NCBI GenBank assembly: GCA_001296005.1
Contig: LJHR01000054.1
Span: 1 to 41,683, forward strand
Source of the DNA: an alpha proteobacterium AAP38
GTDB lineage: Bacteria > Pseudomonadota > Alphaproteobacteria > Azospirillales > Azospirillaceae
Length of the DNA stretch: 41,683 bases
Reading direction: 5' to 3'
Part shown: one piece after another, positions 1-7,766 of the stretch
Layout: every line of letters begins with the position of its first letter
Position numbering within the stretch: position 1 is the first letter of the stretch
Position numbers and translations under genes: made by a program
Notes under the pieces: model-generated
Databases searched by the model: none
The model's input: only the letters and a program-made list of their open reading frames with translations
Told to the model about the DNA's origin: nothing

Positions 1-353
1 ATATGGCGGGGGCTGGCCTCTGCCGCGGCACGGGCCGCAACCGCCACTTCCACCGCCTCGCGCACGAACCGGGCATCGAAGACCTGTTTGACGGAGATCT
101 TCACGATGAAGGAACCGCGCTGCGGCTTGATCTGCAACAGACCGGCATCCGCCAGCTTGATGAAGGCCTCCCGCACCGGCTGACGGCTAACGCCCAGCTG
201 GTCAGCGATTTCCTGTTCCGAAAGGGCCTGTCCCGGCAGGAACACCATGCGGACAATGGCACGGCGCAACTCCCGGAAGACGCGGCGCGCCACCGGCTCA
301 TTGCTGTCCATGTCGATCGGCCACAGGCCGGGCCTTTCCTGGTCCCGTTCCAC
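1..353 (-). CDS. GntR-family (FCD type) transcriptional regulator, partial
   Basis: This is the N-terminal part of a GntR/FadR-like repressor; the gene runs off the left edge. Translating the minus strand gives a winged helix-turn-helix with ALSEQEIADQLGVSRQPVRE, then a wing region (LLQIKPQRGSFIVKIS) and the beginning of an FCD-type effector domain (FDARFVREAVEVAVA). I chose the GTG at 353 because GGGAG lies 8 bases upstream; a GTG at 362 and an ATG at 311 are alternatives, the ATG lacking a ribosome site. It is divergent from the alpha-glucuronidase gene, and a sigma70-like promoter with an overlapping 15-bp repeat lies just upstream. Family members often respond to uronates or other sugar acids, so control of glucuronoxylan genes is likely but inferred. 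Effector and full length cannot be seen. Confidence 0.88.
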   Translation of the reverse strand, partial: MERDQERPGLWPIDMDSNEPVARRVFRELRRAIVRMVFLPGQALSEQEIADQLGVSRQPVREAFIKLADAGLLQIKPQRGSFIVKISVKQVFDARFVREAVEVAVAARAAAEASPRH

Positions 354-449
354 CCGTTCCACTCCCTGTCATTCATTCCCGAACTCTGCACCCGTCACCG
401 GGTAGAGCGTCGGCGGCAATCATAGCGTCGTCGTTGCCGTTACCATTCA

Positions 450-477
450 TGTATACTACCATACCAGAAAGGGTCAA
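450..477 (-). promoter_or_regulatory. sigma70-like promoter for the GntR regulator
   Basis: On the minus strand TTGACC (477-472) and TATACA (455-450) are separated by 16 bases, a good sigma70-type match. The direct repeat at 453-467 fills the spacer and touches the -10 box, which fits autorepression. Transcription would start about 90 bases before the GTG at 353. Confidence 0.55.
453..467. promoter_or_regulatory. 15-bp direct repeat, copy 1: candidate GntR operator
   Basis: ATACTACCATACCAG occurs here and identically at 610-624. Read on the other strand it contains two tandem TGGTA units, like the half-sites of uronate-responsive GntR operators. Its position inside the regulator's own promoter supports an operator role. 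Binding is inferred. Confidence 0.45.
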
Positions 478-484
478 GCGCGAA

Positions 485-498
485 TGTTAGCGGTAAAA
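485..498. promoter_or_regulatory. Weaker LacI-type operator upstream of aguA
   Basis: TGTTAGCGGTAAAA fits the 14-bp palindromic pattern TGnTAnCGnTAnCA except for one base near its end. It lies 168 bases upstream of the stronger site at 653-666 (start to start) and could act as an auxiliary site. Confidence 0.4.
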
Positions 499-609
499 TG
501 ATTCCGCCGCTGCGCCGGCAGTTCGCGTCCGACCCGGACCATGGGAGACAATGATCCGTCGAATATCGCGATCCATGGCCGACAAGGCCGTTGCCGTTCT
601 TCGACATCC

Positions 610-624
610 ATACTACCATACCAG
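610..624. promoter_or_regulatory. 15-bp direct repeat, copy 2: candidate GntR operator
   Basis: An exact second copy of ATACTACCATACCAG, 157 bases from the first and about 20 bases upstream of the proposed aguA -35 box. A regulator bound at both copies could loop the DNA between them or act on aguA as well as on its own gene. Confidence 0.42.
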
Positions 625-641
625 CTGATCGGGGCGCTCTC

Positions 642-670
642 TTGCGGAATTTTGATAGCGCTACCATAGT
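642..670 (+). promoter_or_regulatory. Candidate aguA promoter with operator in its spacer
   Basis: TTGCGG (642-647) and CATAGT (665-670) are 17 bases apart. The spacer and -10 box are occupied by the LacI-type site at 653-666, so bound repressor would exclude RNA polymerase. The expected transcript starts near 677 and carries the palindromic repeat at 689-790 in its leader. Confidence 0.45.
653..666. promoter_or_regulatory. LacI-type operator before aguA
   Basis: TGATAGCGCTACCA is a 14-bp imperfect palindrome with the central CG typical of LacI-family operators. The identical 14 bases recur before the GH3 gene at 5122-5135, and a variant precedes xylX at 7700-7713. It resembles, as I recall it, the operator of the Caulobacter xylose regulon. 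The LacI protein encoded at 14309-15358 is the obvious candidate to bind it. Confidence 0.65.
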
Positions 671-688
671 CTCGTGAAAGACGGCGCG

Positions 689-790
689 GTTCCCTCCCCC
701 TGCCATCGGCTGGCGCCAGTGGCCCCCTTCCTCGCCCGCCGGGCGGGAGAGAGGGGCCAAGCCTGCAAAGGCTTGGGAGAGTGAGTGAAC
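689..790. repeat. Nested palindromic repeat R1 (short copy)
   Basis: First of five related intergenic palindromes. Outer arms begin GTTCCCTCCCCCTGCCA and end in the imperfect complement around GGGAGAGTGAGTGAAC. Each arm carries its own small hairpin (GGCTGGCGCC-type on the left, AAGCCTGCAAAGGCTT on the right), and a CGCCCGCCGGGCGG core forms the tip. This copy is shorter and more degenerate than the others, and is the only one that would fall in a gene's leader. Confidence 0.75.
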
Positions 791-856
791 CACCCCGCAG
801 AACAGAGAAAACGACCGGTCCCACCCCTCAAACGGGGCCGGCGGCAGGGAGGAAAA

Positions 857-2980
857 ATGCGAGTGATTGCACGCCTGCTGGCAGGACTGCTGCTGGCCGC
901 CGGCTTGCTGGGTTCCGCCCATGCGGAAGACGGCTATGATCTGTGGCTGCGATTCCGGCCGCTGACCGGTGCCGCCCTCTCCCAGACGGAAACCCGCCTG
1001 GGCAGCATCGAAGCGGCGGATGCCAACGACACCGCTGTGATGGAGCTGTCGCGCGGCCTGTCAGGCCTGCTGGGCAAGCCTGTGCCGGTCGCCATGGGCG
1101 GCAAGGTGCTGCTGGGCACCGTCAATGATCCCGCCATTAAGGCACTGGGCCTGGACCTGGGCGGGCTTGGCCCCGACGGCTACATCATCCGCAGTGTCGG
1201 CGACCGCACCGTGATTGCCGGCGGGTCGCGCACGGGCCTGCTCTATGGCGTCTTCCATCTGCTGCGTCTGACGCAGGAAACGGCCCCGCTGGCCGCGCTG
1301 AATGTGCGGGAAGTGCCGAAGATCGACCGCCGCATCCTGAACCACTGGGACAATATGGACCGGTATGTGGAGCGGGGGTACGCGGGCGAATCGATCTGGG
1401 ACTGGCACAAGCTGCCGGACTGGAAGGACCCGCGCTATACCGACTATGCCCGCGCCAATGCGTCGGTCGGCATCAATGGCACCGTGCTGAACAATGTGAA
1501 TGCCAATGCCACCATCCTGACCCGGCCCTATCTGGAAAAAGTCGCGGCCCTGGCGGCGGTGTTCCGGCCCTATGGCATCAAGATCTACCTGACGGCCCGA
1601 TTCTCCGCGCCCAAGGAGATTGGCGGCCTGCCCCATGCCGACCCGGCCGACCCGGCCGTGGCGGCCTGGTGGAAGGCCAAGGCGGATGAAATCTATTCCA
1701 TCATCCCCGATTTCGGCGGCTTCCTGGTGAAGGCCAATTCGGAAGGTCAGCCCGGTCCGCAGGATTATGGCCGTGCCCATGCCGACGGCGCCAACATGCT
1801 GGCCGATGCGGTCAGCCCCCATGGTGGCATCGTCATGTGGCGGGCCTTCGTCTACAGCCACGAGACGCCCGACGACCGCGCCAAACAGGCCTATACGGAG
1901 TTTGTGCCGCTGGACGGCAAATTCCGCGACAATGTCCTGGTGCAGGTGAAGAACGGCGCCATCGATTTCCAACCGCGTGAACCGTTCCATCCGCTGTTCG
2001 GCGCCATGCCGAAGACGCCGCTGATGATGGAATTCCAGATCACCAAGGAATATCTGGGCTTTGCCACCCATCTGGCCTATCTGGCGCCGATGTGGAAGGA
2101 GGTGCTGGACGCCGACACGTTCCGCCCGAAAAAGGGCTCGACGGTTGCCAAGGTGGTGGATGGCAGCCTGGACGGGCACAGACTGTCGGCCATGGCCGGC
2201 GTGGCCAATATCGGCAGCGACCGCAACTGGTCCGGTTCCACCTTCGATCAGGCCAACTGGTACGCCTATGGCCGTCTGGCCTGGAACCATGACCTGACGT
2301 CCGACGCCATCGCGCGCGAATGGGCCGCCGCCACCTTTGGCCCCGATCCGGCCATTATCGACCCGATCCTGTCCATGATGATGCCGTCGCATCAGGCCGT
2401 GGTGGATTACATGACGCCCATCGGCCTGCACCATTTGATGGGACGCGGCCACCATTACGGACCGGCCCCCTGGGTCGCGGGCGGCCCGCGCGCCGACTGG
2501 ACCTCCGTCTATTATCACCGCGCCACCAAGGACGGGATCGGCTTCGACCGCACCCGCCGGGGCACGGGGGCCGTGGATCAGTACGCGAAATACTGGGCCG
2601 ACCGGTTCGACAAGGTGAAGACTACGCCGCCGGAATTCCTGCTCTGGTTCCACCATGTCGGCTGGCAGGAGAAGCTGTCCACGGGCCGCACGCTGTGGGC
2701 CGAGCTTCTGTACCGCTATGGTGAGGGTATCGGCAGCGTCGCCACCATGCGCCGCACCTGGGAGGGTTTGCGTGGCAAGGTCGATGAGGACCGCTGGCAG
2801 CAGACCGCCGCCTTCCTGTCGATCCAGCAGAAGGAAGCCCAATGGTGGCGCGATGCCAGCGTCGCCTATTGGCAATCGATCAACGGCCTGCCCCTGCCGC
2901 CGGGCGAGAAGGCACCGCCGGAAAGCCTGTCTACTTACCAGTCCCTGTCCTTCCCCTTCGCGCCGGGAGATGGCAAATGA
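857..2980 (+). CDS. aguA: Alpha-glucuronidase, glycoside hydrolase family 67, secreted
   Basis: Removes 4-O-methyl-glucuronic acid from the ends of xylo-oligosaccharides released from glucuronoxylan. The 707-aa product has the length usual for GH67. The ATG at 857 is preferred to an in-frame ATG at 785: AGGGAGG precedes it and a signal peptide follows at once (hydrophobic residues about 5-20, cleavage after AHA), so the enzyme is probably periplasmic. The probable catalytic acid is E296 in VKANSEGQPG; the paired carboxylates that activate water are probably D370 (VKNGAIDF) and E398 (ITKEYLG), aligned from memory with characterised GH67 enzymes. Its stop overlaps the start of the esterase gene in ATGA, so the two are translationally coupled. 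LacI-type and probably GntR-type operators lie upstream. Confidence 0.95.
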   Translation: MRVIARLLAGLLLAAGLLGSAHAEDGYDLWLRFRPLTGAALSQTETRLGSIEAADANDTAVMELSRGLSGLLGKPVPVAMGGKVLLGTVNDPAIKALGLDLGGLGPDGYIIRSVGDRTVIAGGSRTGLLYGVFHLLRLTQETAPLAALNVREVPKIDRRILNHWDNMDRYVERGYAGESIWDWHKLPDWKDPRYTDYARANASVGINGTVLNNVNANATILTRPYLEKVAALAAVFRPYGIKIYLTARFSAPKEIGGLPHADPADPAVAAWWKAKADEIYSIIPDFGGFLVKANSEGQPGPQDYGRAHADGANMLADAVSPHGGIVMWRAFVYSHETPDDRAKQAYTEFVPLDGKFRDNVLVQVKNGAIDFQPREPFHPLFGAMPKTPLMMEFQITKEYLGFATHLAYLAPMWKEVLDADTFRPKKGSTVAKVVDGSLDGHRLSAMAGVANIGSDRNWSGSTFDQANWYAYGRLAWNHDLTSDAIAREWAAATFGPDPAIIDPILSMMMPSHQAVVDYMTPIGLHHLMGRGHHYGPAPWVAGGPRADWTSVYYHRATKDGIGFDRTRRGTGAVDQYAKYWADRFDKVKTTPPEFLLWFHHVGWQEKLSTGRTLWAELLYRYGEGIGSVATMRRTWEGLRGKVDEDRWQQTAAFLSIQQKEAQWWRDASVAYWQSINGLPLPPGEKAPPESLSTYQSLSFPFAPGDGK

Positions 2981-4923
2981 CCAAACGATCCCTGTTGCTG
3001 GGGGCGGCGCTTCTGACGCTTTCCCCCCTGCCCGCGCTGGCTGCCGATGCGCCCCTGCTGCACCCGATGTTTCAGGATCATGGTGTGCTGCAACGGGACA
3101 AGCCGATTGCCGTCTGGGGGACGGCCAAGCCGGGGGAACCGGTGACCGTCACCCTGGGCAATGCGCAGATCACCGCGAAGGCCGGCAAGGATGGGCGATG
3201 GCAGGCAACCTTGCCGGCGCTGCAGGCCGGCGGGCCTTTCACCTTGAAGGCCAAGAGCCCCAGCGCCGAACAGGCGGCAAATGATGTGCTGGTCGGCGAT
3301 GTCTATCTCTGTTCCGGCCAGTCGAACATGGAGATGCAGGTCCGCCGCTCGCTCGACGCCTATAACGAGACGGGGCAGCGCGCCAACCAGCCGTTGATGC
3401 GCTATCTGAATGTGGAGCGGGACACCGCCACGGCACCCAAGCGCGACTTTGCCAAGCCCGTGCGCTGGCAAGTGATTTCCCCGCAAAGCGTCGGCGACAT
3501 GTCGGCCGTCTGCTATTTCTTCGGACGCGAGATGCGCAAGCTGGAGGATGTGCCCGTCGGCCTGATCAACACCGCCTGGGGCGGGTCCACCATCGAGGCC
3601 TGGATGCCGGCAGAGGACCTGCGCCTGCAGACGGAATATCAGGACGACCTGACCTTCCTGGCCAAATATGACAGCAACCGGACAGAGGGCGTGCGCGGCT
3701 TCACCGACAGCTGGCAGAACTGGTGGAAAGGGGTGGGTAAGGGCACGCCCTGGACCGAGGTGGCGGGCCAGGGCGAGGGCTGGCGCGATGCGCCCGCCAG
3801 CTTCCGCGCCTGGGAAACCTGGGGTGTACCGGAACTGGCCGCCTATAACGGCCTTGTCTGGATGCGCGCCAGCATCACCCTGACGGCGGAACAGGCGAAG
3901 GCCGGCGTGGCGCTGCACCTGGGTCCCGTCGATGATCTGGATGTCACCTGGGTGAACGGCACCCCGGTCGGCAGCCTGTACGGCCCCGGCGATCCCCGCC
4001 GCTACCCGCTTCAGCCCGGCACGCTGAAACCCGGGGTCAACACCATCACGGTGGCCATCCTGGATGGCTATGGCGATGGCGGGCTATACGGTTCGGCAGA
4101 AGCGCAGGCCATCGAGCTGGCCGACGGCAGCCTGCTGACCCTGCCCACACCCTGGCAGTACCGGCCAGCGCCCGTGGATACCAGCAACACGCCGCATGCG
4201 CCCTGGGGCACGGTGGACGGCCTGTCCACCATCCACAATGCTATGCTGGCCCCCATCGGCCCCTATGGCGTGCGTGCCGCTCTCTGGTACCAGGGGGAAA
4301 GCAACACGGCTAAGCCGACGCAGTATAAATCCCTGCTGGCCGGCCTGATGGCGGGCTGGCGGCGGCAATTGGGCGCCGACCTGCCGTTCCTGGTGGTGCA
4401 ACTGCCGGAATGGGGCTATCCGCAGGAAAAGCCCATGGAAAGCGGCTGGGCCAGTTTGCGCGAAAGCCAGCGGGCGGCGGTGGCCGCCGATGCCAAGGCG
4501 GGGCTGGCCGTGGCGTTGGGCGTGGGCGACTGGTACGACATCCACCCCGCCAACAAGCAGATCGTGGCCAAGCGCCTGGTCCGTGCGGCGCGCAAGGTGG
4601 TGCGGGGGGAGAATATCGCCCCCTCCGGCCCGCTGCCCGCCGCCGTTACCCGGACCGGCGACACCGTATCGGTGCGCTTCACCGATATCGATGGCAGCCT
4701 GAAGGCCCTGTCCTATCACCGCCCGCTGGGGTTTGAGCTGTGTGGCGAGGGGCCGGGCACCTGCCGCTTCGTCGATGCCGACCTGAAGGGTGACACTGTT
4801 GTGTTGCCTGTGGGCGGCGGACCGGCGGTTCGCGTGCGCTATTGCTGGGCAGACAGCCCCATCTGCAACCTTCAGGACAGCGCCCGGCAGCCGCCGGGAC
4901 CGTTCGAGGCGGTAGTGAAATGA
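2977..4923 (+). CDS. SASA-family carbohydrate O-acetylesterase, secreted
   Basis: A 648-aa esterase of the sialate-O-acetylesterase (SASA/SGNH) family. The ATG at 2977 is followed by a signal peptide (about residues 1-22, ending PALAA). The nucleophile block CSGQSNMEM puts the serine at 116; WYQGESNT is a second family block; D521 and H523 in DWYDIHPANK complete the likely catalytic set. Between about residues 270 and 390 lies an inserted beta-sandwich (LDVTWVNG, GVNTITVAILDGYGDGG) of the kind found in family members. Although such proteins are usually named for sialate, the genes here degrade xylan, so removal of acetyl groups from xylan or its oligosaccharides is the better inference. It overlaps aguA by 4 bp. 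Repeat R2 follows and may end the transcript. Confidence 0.88.
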   Translation: MTKRSLLLGAALLTLSPLPALAADAPLLHPMFQDHGVLQRDKPIAVWGTAKPGEPVTVTLGNAQITAKAGKDGRWQATLPALQAGGPFTLKAKSPSAEQAANDVLVGDVYLCSGQSNMEMQVRRSLDAYNETGQRANQPLMRYLNVERDTATAPKRDFAKPVRWQVISPQSVGDMSAVCYFFGREMRKLEDVPVGLINTAWGGSTIEAWMPAEDLRLQTEYQDDLTFLAKYDSNRTEGVRGFTDSWQNWWKGVGKGTPWTEVAGQGEGWRDAPASFRAWETWGVPELAAYNGLVWMRASITLTAEQAKAGVALHLGPVDDLDVTWVNGTPVGSLYGPGDPRRYPLQPGTLKPGVNTITVAILDGYGDGGLYGSAEAQAIELADGSLLTLPTPWQYRPAPVDTSNTPHAPWGTVDGLSTIHNAMLAPIGPYGVRAALWYQGESNTAKPTQYKSLLAGLMAGWRRQLGADLPFLVVQLPEWGYPQEKPMESGWASLRESQRAAVAADAKAGLAVALGVGDWYDIHPANKQIVAKRLVRAARKVVRGENIAPSGPLPAAVTRTGDTVSVRFTDIDGSLKALSYHRPLGFELCGEGPGTCRFVDADLKGDTVVLPVGGGPAVRVRYCWADSPICNLQDSARQPPGPFEAVVK

Positions 4924-4932
4924 GGGAGCGTG

Positions 4933-5078
4933 GTTCCCTCACCCTCCCATTGGCTGGCGCCAACGGCCCCCTCCCTCTCCCACTTTCGTGGGCGAGGGGC
5001 GAAAAGTTCTTCCCTCACCCGCCTGCGGGAGAGGGAGGGGCCCAAGCCTGCCAAGGCTTGGGAGGGTGAGGGAGCGAC
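4933..5078. repeat. Nested palindromic repeat R2
   Basis: Terminal inverted repeats of about 15 bases (TCCCTCACCCTCCCA and its complement) enclose a second complementary pair (CCCTCCCTCTCCC with GGGAGAGGGAGGG). The left arm carries the mini-hairpin TTGGCTGGCGCCAA and the right arm AAGCCTGCCAAGGCTT. It lies between the esterase stop and the GH3 promoter. It has no reading frame of its own. Confidence 0.85.
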
Positions 5079-5096
5079 GCCACCCCAACACCCGCA

Positions 5097-5125
5097 TTGA
5101 CATCACCGCCAATGTACCCAATGAT
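5097..5125 (+). promoter_or_regulatory. Candidate sigma70 promoter for the GH3 gene
   Basis: A perfect TTGACA (5097-5102) is followed after 17 bases by AATGAT (5120-5125). The LacI-type operator at 5122-5135 covers the -10 box and the likely start point, the classic arrangement for repression. Confidence 0.58.
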
Positions 5126-5135
5126 AGCGCTACCA
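5122..5135. promoter_or_regulatory. LacI-type operator before the GH3 gene
   Basis: TGATAGCGCTACCA, identical over all 14 bases to the site before aguA at 653-666. It overlaps the -10 region of the TTGACA promoter. This repetition in front of a second glycosidase gene is the best evidence for a shared regulator. Confidence 0.68.
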
Positions 5136-5186
5136 TCGCCCCGACAGAGGGCGACGATAGAGCAAAGACACCGGGAGGAAAATTCA

Positions 5187-7589
5187 GTGACGACACCCAA
5201 GCTGTCACGCCGACTGTTCGGCGCCAGCCTGCTGGCGCTTACCTCCGCCGCGGCCGTACCCGCCACCATCGCCTTTGCCGCTGGCAAGGAACCCTATCGC
5301 AATCCCGCCCTGCCCATCGATCAGCGGATCGAGGACCTTCTTTCGCGCATGACGCTGGAAGAGAAGGTGGCCCAGATGATCGGCATCTGGCAGGACAAGA
5401 AGCTGGTCAATAATGACAAGGGCGGTTTCGACGCCAAGCGCGCCGCCAAGGCCTTCCCCAACGGGCTGGGCCAAATCTCCCGCCCCGGTGACAGGGTGGG
5501 TGCCGTGGACAAGGATGGCGCGCCCATCGCCGCTGGCGCCAAGGCCAATATCATCAACCGGGAGGGGCTGGAGGCCGCAACTTACGTCAACGATGCCCAG
5601 AAATGGGCCGTTGAACAGACGCGCCTGGGCATCCCGCTGATTTTCCACGAAGAAGCGCTGCATGGCTTCGTGGCGCGCGGGGCCACCAGCTTCCCGCAAT
5701 CCATGGCGCTGGCCAGTTCCTGGGATACGGGCCTCGTGGAGCGTATCTTCGGCGTGGCCGCGCGCGAAATGCGCCTGCGCGGCGTGCATCTGGCGCTGGC
5801 CCCTGTGGTCGATATCGTCCGCGACCCGCGCTGGGGCCGGACGGAGGAAACCTATGGCGAAGACCCGTGGCTGGTCTCCGAAATGGGCTTGGCCGCCATG
5901 AAGGGCTTCCAGGGCACGACCCTGCCGCTGGCCAAGGACAAGGTCCTGGTCACGCTGAAGCACATGACGGGCCATGGCCAGCCTGAAAGCGGCACCAATG
6001 TCGGTCCGGCGCCGATTTCTGAGCGCACCCTGCGCGAGAATTTCCTGGTGCCGTTCGAACGGGCCGTCAAGAACCTGCCCATCCGTTCCATCATGCCCTC
6101 CTATAACGAGGTGGACGGAGTTCCCAGCCATGCCAACCATTGGCTGCTGGACACGGTCCTGCGCAAGGAGTGGGGCTATAAGGGTGCGCTAGTCAGCGAT
6201 TATTTCGCGGTGCGCGAATTGAACACCGTGCATCACATGACCCGCGATCTGGCCGACGGCGCGGTGCGCGCGCTGAATGCCGGTGTGGATATCGAACTGC
6301 CGGATGGCGAGGCCTATCCCCTGCTGCCCGGTCTGGTGAAGGAGGGCAAGGTTTCGGTCGACAAGATCGATACCGCCGTGCGCCGCGTCCTGCGCATGAA
6401 GTTCGAGGCGGGCCTGTTCGAAAACCCCTATGTCGATGCCAAGGTGGCGGACAAGCTGACGGCGACACCCGATGCCATTGCCCTGGCGCGTGAGGCGGCG
6501 GCCCGGTCCATGGTGCTGCTGAAGAATGCCAACAACGCCCTGCCGCTGAACCCCAACGCCGCCGGCACATTGCTGGTGGTCGGCACCCACGCTAAGGACA
6601 CGCCCATCGGCGGCTATTCCGAAGTGCCGCGCAAGGTCGTGTCGGTGGTCGAGGGTCTGACCGCCGCCGCCGGCAAGGGTCTGAAGGTCGAGTACGCTGA
6701 AGGCGTGCGCCTGACGCGTCAGCGTGTCTGGGAAGAGGACAAGGTCGAGCCGATCCCCGATGCCGAAAACGACGCCCTGATCGCCGAGGCCGTGGCCAAG
6801 GCGGCCAAGGCCGACACGATCCTGATGGTGCTGGGCGAGAATGAGCAGTTGAGCCGCGAGGCCTGGGCCAAGACCCATCTGGGCGACCGCGCCAGCCTGG
6901 AACTCTATGGCCGTCAGTCCGATCTGGCCGAGGCCATGTTCAAGACCGGCAAGAAGGTCATCATCCTGCTGCTGAATGGCCGTCCGCTGACCGTCAACCG
7001 GCTGGTGGAAAAAGCCGATGCCCTGATCGAAGGCTGGTATCTGGGCCAGGAGACAGGCAACGGCGTGGCTGATGTCGTGTTCGGCAAGGTGTCGCCGGGC
7101 GGCAAGTTGCCCATCACCATTCCGCGCAGCGTCGGGCAGCTGCCCGTCTATTACAACGCCAAGCCATCGGCGCGCCGTGGTTACTTGTTCGATGATGTGA
7201 CGCCTTTGTTCCCGTTCGGGTTCGGCCTCACCTATTCGACCTTTGAAATGGATGCGCCGACCCTGTCGCGCGGCCAGATCGGGGTGGCCGACAGCGTCGA
7301 TATCTCCGTGACCATCCGCAATACCGGGGCGCGCACCGCCGATCAGGTAGTGCAGATCTATCTGCGCGATGAAGAGGCGTCGGTCACAAGGCCCATCAAA
7401 GAGCTGAAGCGGTTCCAGCGCGTGACCCTCGCCGCCGGGGCCAGCACGACGGTCCGCTTCACCCTGACGCCCGAAGATCTGTCGATCTGGAATATCGACA
7501 TGAAGCGGGTGGTGGAACCGGGTGTCTTCACCATCAGCGCCGGATTCGACTCCGTTGAGTTGAAGTCGGTGCAGTTGAAAGTGGTTTGA
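5187..7589 (+). CDS. Glycoside hydrolase family 3 enzyme (beta-xylosidase/beta-glucosidase), Tat-exported
   Basis: An 800-aa GH3 enzyme that should release sugars from the non-reducing ends of beta-linked oligosaccharides; the context favours xylo-oligosaccharides. I chose the GTG at 5187 because GGGAGGA stands 7 bases before it and a twin-arginine signal follows directly (SRRLFGASLLAL). The N-terminal TIM-barrel domain has the nucleophile D338 in GALVSDYFAV; the second domain has the likely acid/base E558 in QLSREAW; a fibronectin III-like domain forms the C-terminus (VVQIYLRDEE, KRFQRV). Domain order and length are normal. It is a separate unit with its own promoter and operator. Sequence alone does not separate xylosidase from glucosidase activity. 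Confidence 0.9.
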   Translation: MTTPKLSRRLFGASLLALTSAAAVPATIAFAAGKEPYRNPALPIDQRIEDLLSRMTLEEKVAQMIGIWQDKKLVNNDKGGFDAKRAAKAFPNGLGQISRPGDRVGAVDKDGAPIAAGAKANIINREGLEAATYVNDAQKWAVEQTRLGIPLIFHEEALHGFVARGATSFPQSMALASSWDTGLVERIFGVAAREMRLRGVHLALAPVVDIVRDPRWGRTEETYGEDPWLVSEMGLAAMKGFQGTTLPLAKDKVLVTLKHMTGHGQPESGTNVGPAPISERTLRENFLVPFERAVKNLPIRSIMPSYNEVDGVPSHANHWLLDTVLRKEWGYKGALVSDYFAVRELNTVHHMTRDLADGAVRALNAGVDIELPDGEAYPLLPGLVKEGKVSVDKIDTAVRRVLRMKFEAGLFENPYVDAKVADKLTATPDAIALAREAAARSMVLLKNANNALPLNPNAAGTLLVVGTHAKDTPIGGYSEVPRKVVSVVEGLTAAAGKGLKVEYAEGVRLTRQRVWEEDKVEPIPDAENDALIAEAVAKAAKADTILMVLGENEQLSREAWAKTHLGDRASLELYGRQSDLAEAMFKTGKKVIILLLNGRPLTVNRLVEKADALIEGWYLGQETGNGVADVVFGKVSPGGKLPITIPRSVGQLPVYYNAKPSARRGYLFDDVTPLFPFGFGLTYSTFEMDAPTLSRGQIGVADSVDISVTIRNTGARTADQVVQIYLRDEEASVTRPIKELKRFQRVTLAAGASTTVRFTLTPEDLSIWNIDMKRVVEPGVFTISAGFDSVELKSVQLKVV

Positions 7590-7600
7590 GAAAGAGACGG

Positions 7601-7692
7601 CGTAGGTCAGGTCGAGCCGGAGGCTCGCCATGACAGCAAAAATTTCAGCCTTTTCTGTCAGGGCGAGGGCTTTGCCCCCGACCTGACCTACG
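7601..7692. repeat. 92-bp dyad element between the GH3 gene and xylX
   Basis: Perfect 14-bp inverted ends, CGTAGGTCAGGTCG at 7601-7614 and its complement at 7679-7692, enclose smaller hairpins: AGCCGGAGGCT, TGACAG (7631-7636) with CTGTCA (7655-7660), and GGGC...GCCC. It differs in sequence from R1-R5 and occurs once here. It may end the GH3 transcript or be a copy of another dispersed repeat. Confidence 0.7.
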
Positions 7693-7699
7693 ATCTCTC

Positions 7700-7713
7700 T
7701 GTTACCGCTATCA
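7700..7713. promoter_or_regulatory. LacI-type operator before xylX
   Basis: TGTTACCGCTATCA fully fits TGnTAnCGnTAnCA. A weaker site with the same central CG lies 23 bases downstream (7723-7736, CGTAACCGCTAAAC), about two helical turns away, so two dimers could bind side by side. No convincing -35/-10 pair was found around it. Confidence 0.6.
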
Positions 7714-7766
7714 ATTTCGTCGCGTAACCGCTAAACTCTGCGCCCCATCCAGGGAGTTTCTTGACG

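Larger units (their letters stand above)
354..856. other. Divergent regulatory region between the gntR-type gene and aguA
   Basis: This 503-bp stretch has no convincing gene. It holds a minus-strand promoter for the GntR regulator, two copies of a 15-bp direct repeat (453-467 and 610-624), two LacI-type operators (485-498 and 653-666), a plus-strand promoter enclosing the second operator, and a nested palindromic repeat (689-790) that would lie in the aguA leader. Reading frames that cross it are shadows with low-complexity, Arg/Pro/Ser-rich composition. Confidence 0.7.

Noticed and set aside
1-425. Plus-strand frame of 140 codons at the left edge
   Set aside because: The minus strand of the same bases encodes a clear GntR helix-turn-helix; the plus frame has no similarity to known proteins.
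1061-2875. A 604-codon open frame on the minus strand across aguA
   Set aside because: It lies antisense to the well-supported GH67 gene, is rich in His, Gly, Arg and Gln as antisense frames of GC-rich genes are, and shows no family motif.
2977-4923. Role in sialic acid metabolism for the SASA esterase
   Set aside because: No sialidase, NanA or sialic acid transporter is nearby, and the gene is coupled to alpha-glucuronidase in a xylan cluster.
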